Of a stretch of DNA of 64,000 bases, positions 60,941-64,000 are shown piece by piece; the stretch's first letter is position 1; every line of letters starts with the position of its first letter. Under the pieces are notes generated by a model that saw only the letters and a program-made list of their open reading frames with translations, was not told the DNA's origin and ran no database searches. Source of the DNA: Piper betle (taxonomy: Eukaryota > Streptophyta > Magnoliopsida > Piperales > Piperaceae). The stretch covers positions 62,001 to 126,000 of the forward strand of contig JAURVB010012429.1 of NCBI GenBank assembly GCA_033002965.1. The letters run 5' to 3'. The position numbers and the translations under genes were made by a program.

Positions 60941-61821
60941 CCGGGTTGCACGAATCGGCCGATTCCGAGTGGAATCGGCCGATTCAAATCGGATCGGCAG
61001 CCCGCTCGATCCGACTTCGGGGCCGAATCGGTCGGCCCCGAATCGGGCGATTTCGCTCGATTCCGACCGATTTGATTCGGAATCGGAATCGACCGATTTA
61101 AATCAGAATCGGTTTTTTAGTAAATTACTAAAATACCATGGGTATGATTTTTATTAAATTATTTAAGCATGGGTAAAATAGTAATTTGGATTTAAAAAAC
61201 CTAAAATCATGCCCATCTCCCCCCGCTTCCGCCGTCGCGCTCGCTCCGCTCGCCCTCCGCCGCGCTTCCACCGTCCGACCTCAGCTCCGCCCGACCTTCC
61301 GACCACGCCACCCCTGTCTGACCTCAGCTCCGCCTGACCTGCAGAGTGTGCTGTGGAGCGCAAAGGCCAGGAGTTCGGAGGAATCGGCGGCCGCCCTCCG
61401 CCGCGCTTTCGCTCGCCCGACCTCAGCCTCCGCCTGCCGCCGCCGCGTTTCGGCCTCCGCCGTGCGTCCCCGACTCCGGCTCGCCGCCGGCCGGGGTAAA
61501 GAGCGGAGGGTGGCATTCTCGTACCAAAGTTGACTCGAGTCTAACTCGAATAAAAAATAATAATTAATTCTAAATAATTTAAAAAATCTTAAAAAATATT
61601 TAAAAATATCATAAACTATAATACAAAGAATAATATCAAAATAACATTAATACCTAATTTTAATATATTTATATTATGAATTGATCAAATTATTATATAT
61701 GACCGATTAAACTAATTTGGACCGATTCAACTGAACCGATTCCTGGCCGATTCAGACCGATTCGATTCCGACTCCCTGGAAAACCGATTCCGATTCCAAT
61801 TCCGAGTTCATACAACCATGG
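60941..61821 (-). mobile_element. Non-autonomous TIR element, copy B (881 bp)
   Basis: On the minus strand it starts CCATGGTTG and ends CAACCCGG. It is flanked by a perfect 7-bp duplication TATAAAT (60934-60940, 61822-61828). Subterminal GAATCGG/CCGATTC repeats are dense at both ends (60950-61110, 61720-61805). The order of AT-rich part (61550-61700), GACTCGAGTC (61532-61541), GAGAATGCCACC complement and GC-rich tract (61200-61500) is the same as in copy A, with long recognisable identity in the AT-rich half. The GC-rich frames are low-complexity shadows. Confidence 0.85.
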
Positions 61822-61828
61822 TATAAAT

Positions 61829-64000
61829 AGATAGAAACATGTCTTAGCCATCCTATACTTTGTATTGGTGTCATTGCCAGCCGACTTAGCAAGCTAGCGG
61901 TGAGCATAATGTGTTCAATTTATCTCATATTTAAATATTTAAATTTAAATTTAATTAGAATTCAAATTTTATAAGTCGAGTTTATGTCGGGACTCGACTC
62001 GAGCTCTGACACAATTATAACTAAAAATACTTATACCTCATTTCGAACTCGACTCGATAATATAATATAATAATATATATAATATCATTTGCCTATCAAA
62101 ATACATTTAAAATTATAGATAAATGTTATTAATAACTATATACTAGATTAATTACATATAATTATTAATCATCTACTTCCACCACTATCTATATTCTCAC
62201 AAATAGAGCAATGACATAATATAAAAAAATGTAAGAAAATCGAAAAATCATTGAAGGTCATCCAAGGCATAAAGTATAGCTAAATTTATACCTTCGAAAC
62301 CAGCTTTGACCTCAAATAGGAGTTATCCATTTTAGCAGTAATACAAATTGCATTACCAATTACATACTATAGTTTTAAATATATAGCAAACAGGAAAGAG
62401 ATAAATCAATGTCAATTTATGAACACAATATTTACTCAATTCAAAATGTGACTAGGGAATATAATTTTGTATCAAAATATACTTTTTCAGATTCTTCTCA
62501 GCTTCCAATTTCCAATTATCTCTTTCCTACTCGGCTTCCAAAATGTGCTTCCATGTCTTATCGACTTATCTAATTAATAGTTATTTATAAAAAAACATCA
62601 CATATTTTTATGGAAAAAGAAAAAAATGTTAATAGAGGATGCACACTTATATTAAAAATTTCTTCCATGTTTGCTAATAACATGATATGATAAAAAAGAA
62701 AAGAACTAAATCAAACTCCCAAAAAAAAAACCAACAAATATACACAAAATAGAAATCAAAACACAGAAAATTGTGTTTTTTCCTACACGGCTTAACGGGT
62801 CCTCCTTCCCACATCGAGCCATCGCTAGATATACCTAATTAAAAATTAAATACATGGTCAGTGATTGATTAACATGAGGTGATTAGAAATTGTGTTGTGA
62901 TTATTATTATGATGGAATAGTATATCCGTGTATTTATTGATTATTATGATCATGATAAATATGATGATGATTGTCCATAAATAAGTTATGATAAAATGCA
63001 ATATAAATGAGCAGGAGTGTCAAATATATGCTAGTGATTATTTGACTCACTTGTTTGAATGTTTTGAATGTGGATCGGTATTAGCAAGTTGCTTCTGACA
63101 ATTAATTAGTTAATGATTGAAACTAGGTTTTTTGAAATTAAGAGCCTATTTTTTAGCTCAATTTGTTTAGTTTGGTTGCTTGAAAATAAATGTTTAGTAT
63201 TTTAGATCTCTTTTCTTCGTTGCCACTTCTTTGATTTTTGTAATTACTAATTCAAGTATTAATGACCGGTGCATCCATTGTTGGTGTTAATTTAATATTT
63301 TTATACTATTTTTGGTAAAATATCTTTTTTATAAAGACATTTCTCTACTGTTAATAGTAAGAAGTTGGTTCTGTGAGGCATTTGAGCATATCAGCTAACA
63401 AATGCATTCACAATTAAATATGAAATACATGGTGGTCATCATACCTCGTATAATCTATAAGTTTGTTTTACATCACATATTCAAACACAAGGTATATTTA
63501 AAATTTTAATATCTACTTCTATTAGTTGTTAACTTGTTATGACTTTGGTAGTTATTAGAATACACCCATGAACTTTATTCATTACGGATAATACTAGAAT
63601 ACATTTATTCCTTTTACAACATTTATTTATTTTTATATAATCTAATGTCTCACAATGGATGATATCCATTAATTTTTTTTCTAAGATGAAGGCCGGATAA
63701 AAGTTGTCTATATATGTAGACTTTTGATATATTTTTTTCAATTTTGTGTTTACAATTCTAAGCATTTTATTTTTTGGAAACATATTCTATTAAATTGTGT
63801 TTTAGGTTTTTTTAAAAAAATTAAAACATCGTTAAAACTTGAAAAGACTTTTTAATACTGAGATAGTTTATATAAATATGTTGATAGACTATTTTTGTTC
63901 ATTTTAATCTATATAACTATATATTTTTCTCCTAAACGAGTTACTTTCGACTCTATGATTGAGGTGGTTTTAAGCTCTCAAACGAGTTGGTTTTGAGCTC
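61829..64000. other. AT-rich spacer, no gene seen
   Basis: No coding frame with family features on either strand. An isolated GGGACTCGACTCGAGCTC at 61994-62011 resembles the palindromic motif of the TIR and foldback elements. The final bases repeat a phrase AACGAGTT.....TTTTGAGCTC twice (63934-64000). Confidence 0.45.

Noticed and set aside
61163..61567. 117- and 115-codon frames on opposite strands
   Set aside because: GC-rich tract of TIR element B, mirrored on both strands, low complexity.

Overview
The window is nuclear DNA of a flowering plant. It contains spliced plant genes (a SINA-type ubiquitin ligase, an organellar-type prolyl-tRNA synthetase, a kinetochore NNF1-like gene), several plant LTR-retrotransposon lineages primed by initiator tRNA-Met, and AT-rich spacers. 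I cannot name the species. Most of the window is nested transposable elements.

Layout. 1-8.35 kb: decayed Tat-lineage Ty3/gypsy element, plus strand, with gag, protease, RT/RNase H, a second RNase H and integrase. It is interrupted at 4.81-5.73 kb by a TRIM with three LTRs and followed by a decayed antisense reading frame. 8.35-14.75 kb: no recognised gene, AT-rich with microsatellites. 14.76-17.15 kb, minus: seven-exon NNF1-like gene. 17.27-19.9 kb: old low-copy repeats, a second TRIM copy, and inside its 3' LTR a TIR element (copy A). 20.2-29.0 kb: a large foldback (palindromic) element split by a 7.2-kb chromovirus on the minus strand with a 5-bp target duplication. 30.8-34.84 kb, plus: SINA-type E3 ligase with a 5'-UTR intron and a bipartite insertion in coding intron 1. 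36.27-36.82 kb: 115-bp tandem repeat. 40.35-40.78 kb: third, eroded TRIM. 41.09-54.67 kb: 3' half of a GH31 heteroglycan-glucosidase-like pseudogene whose last exon is split by a Ty1/copia element (44.07-54.63 kb). That copia element itself carries a deleted gypsy remnant ending in a 2.96-kb LTR. 55.65-56.63 kb: fragment of a class-V aminotransferase gene. 57.66-60.89 kb, minus: complete 11-exon prolyl-tRNA synthetase gene. 60.94-61.82 kb: TIR element copy B, about 50 bp upstream of that gene's start codon. 61.8-64 kb: AT-rich, nothing recognised.

The three genes that read as intact (NNF1-like, SINA-type ligase, prolyl-tRNA synthetase) are unrelated housekeeping or regulatory genes with no operon-like link. 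The insertion order is readable: repeat, then TRIM, then TIR element A; foldback, then chromovirus; glucosidase pseudogene, then copia, then gypsy.

The strongest unexplained signal is a shared sequence module: an AT-rich lead, a GACTCGAGTC-type palindrome, a short conserved stretch (AATTACGAG..TGCCACC) and a GC-rich tract. It recurs in elements of otherwise different build: both TIR elements, the foldback element and the long gypsy LTR. All exon models and boundaries were read by eye and need transcript or alignment confirmation.
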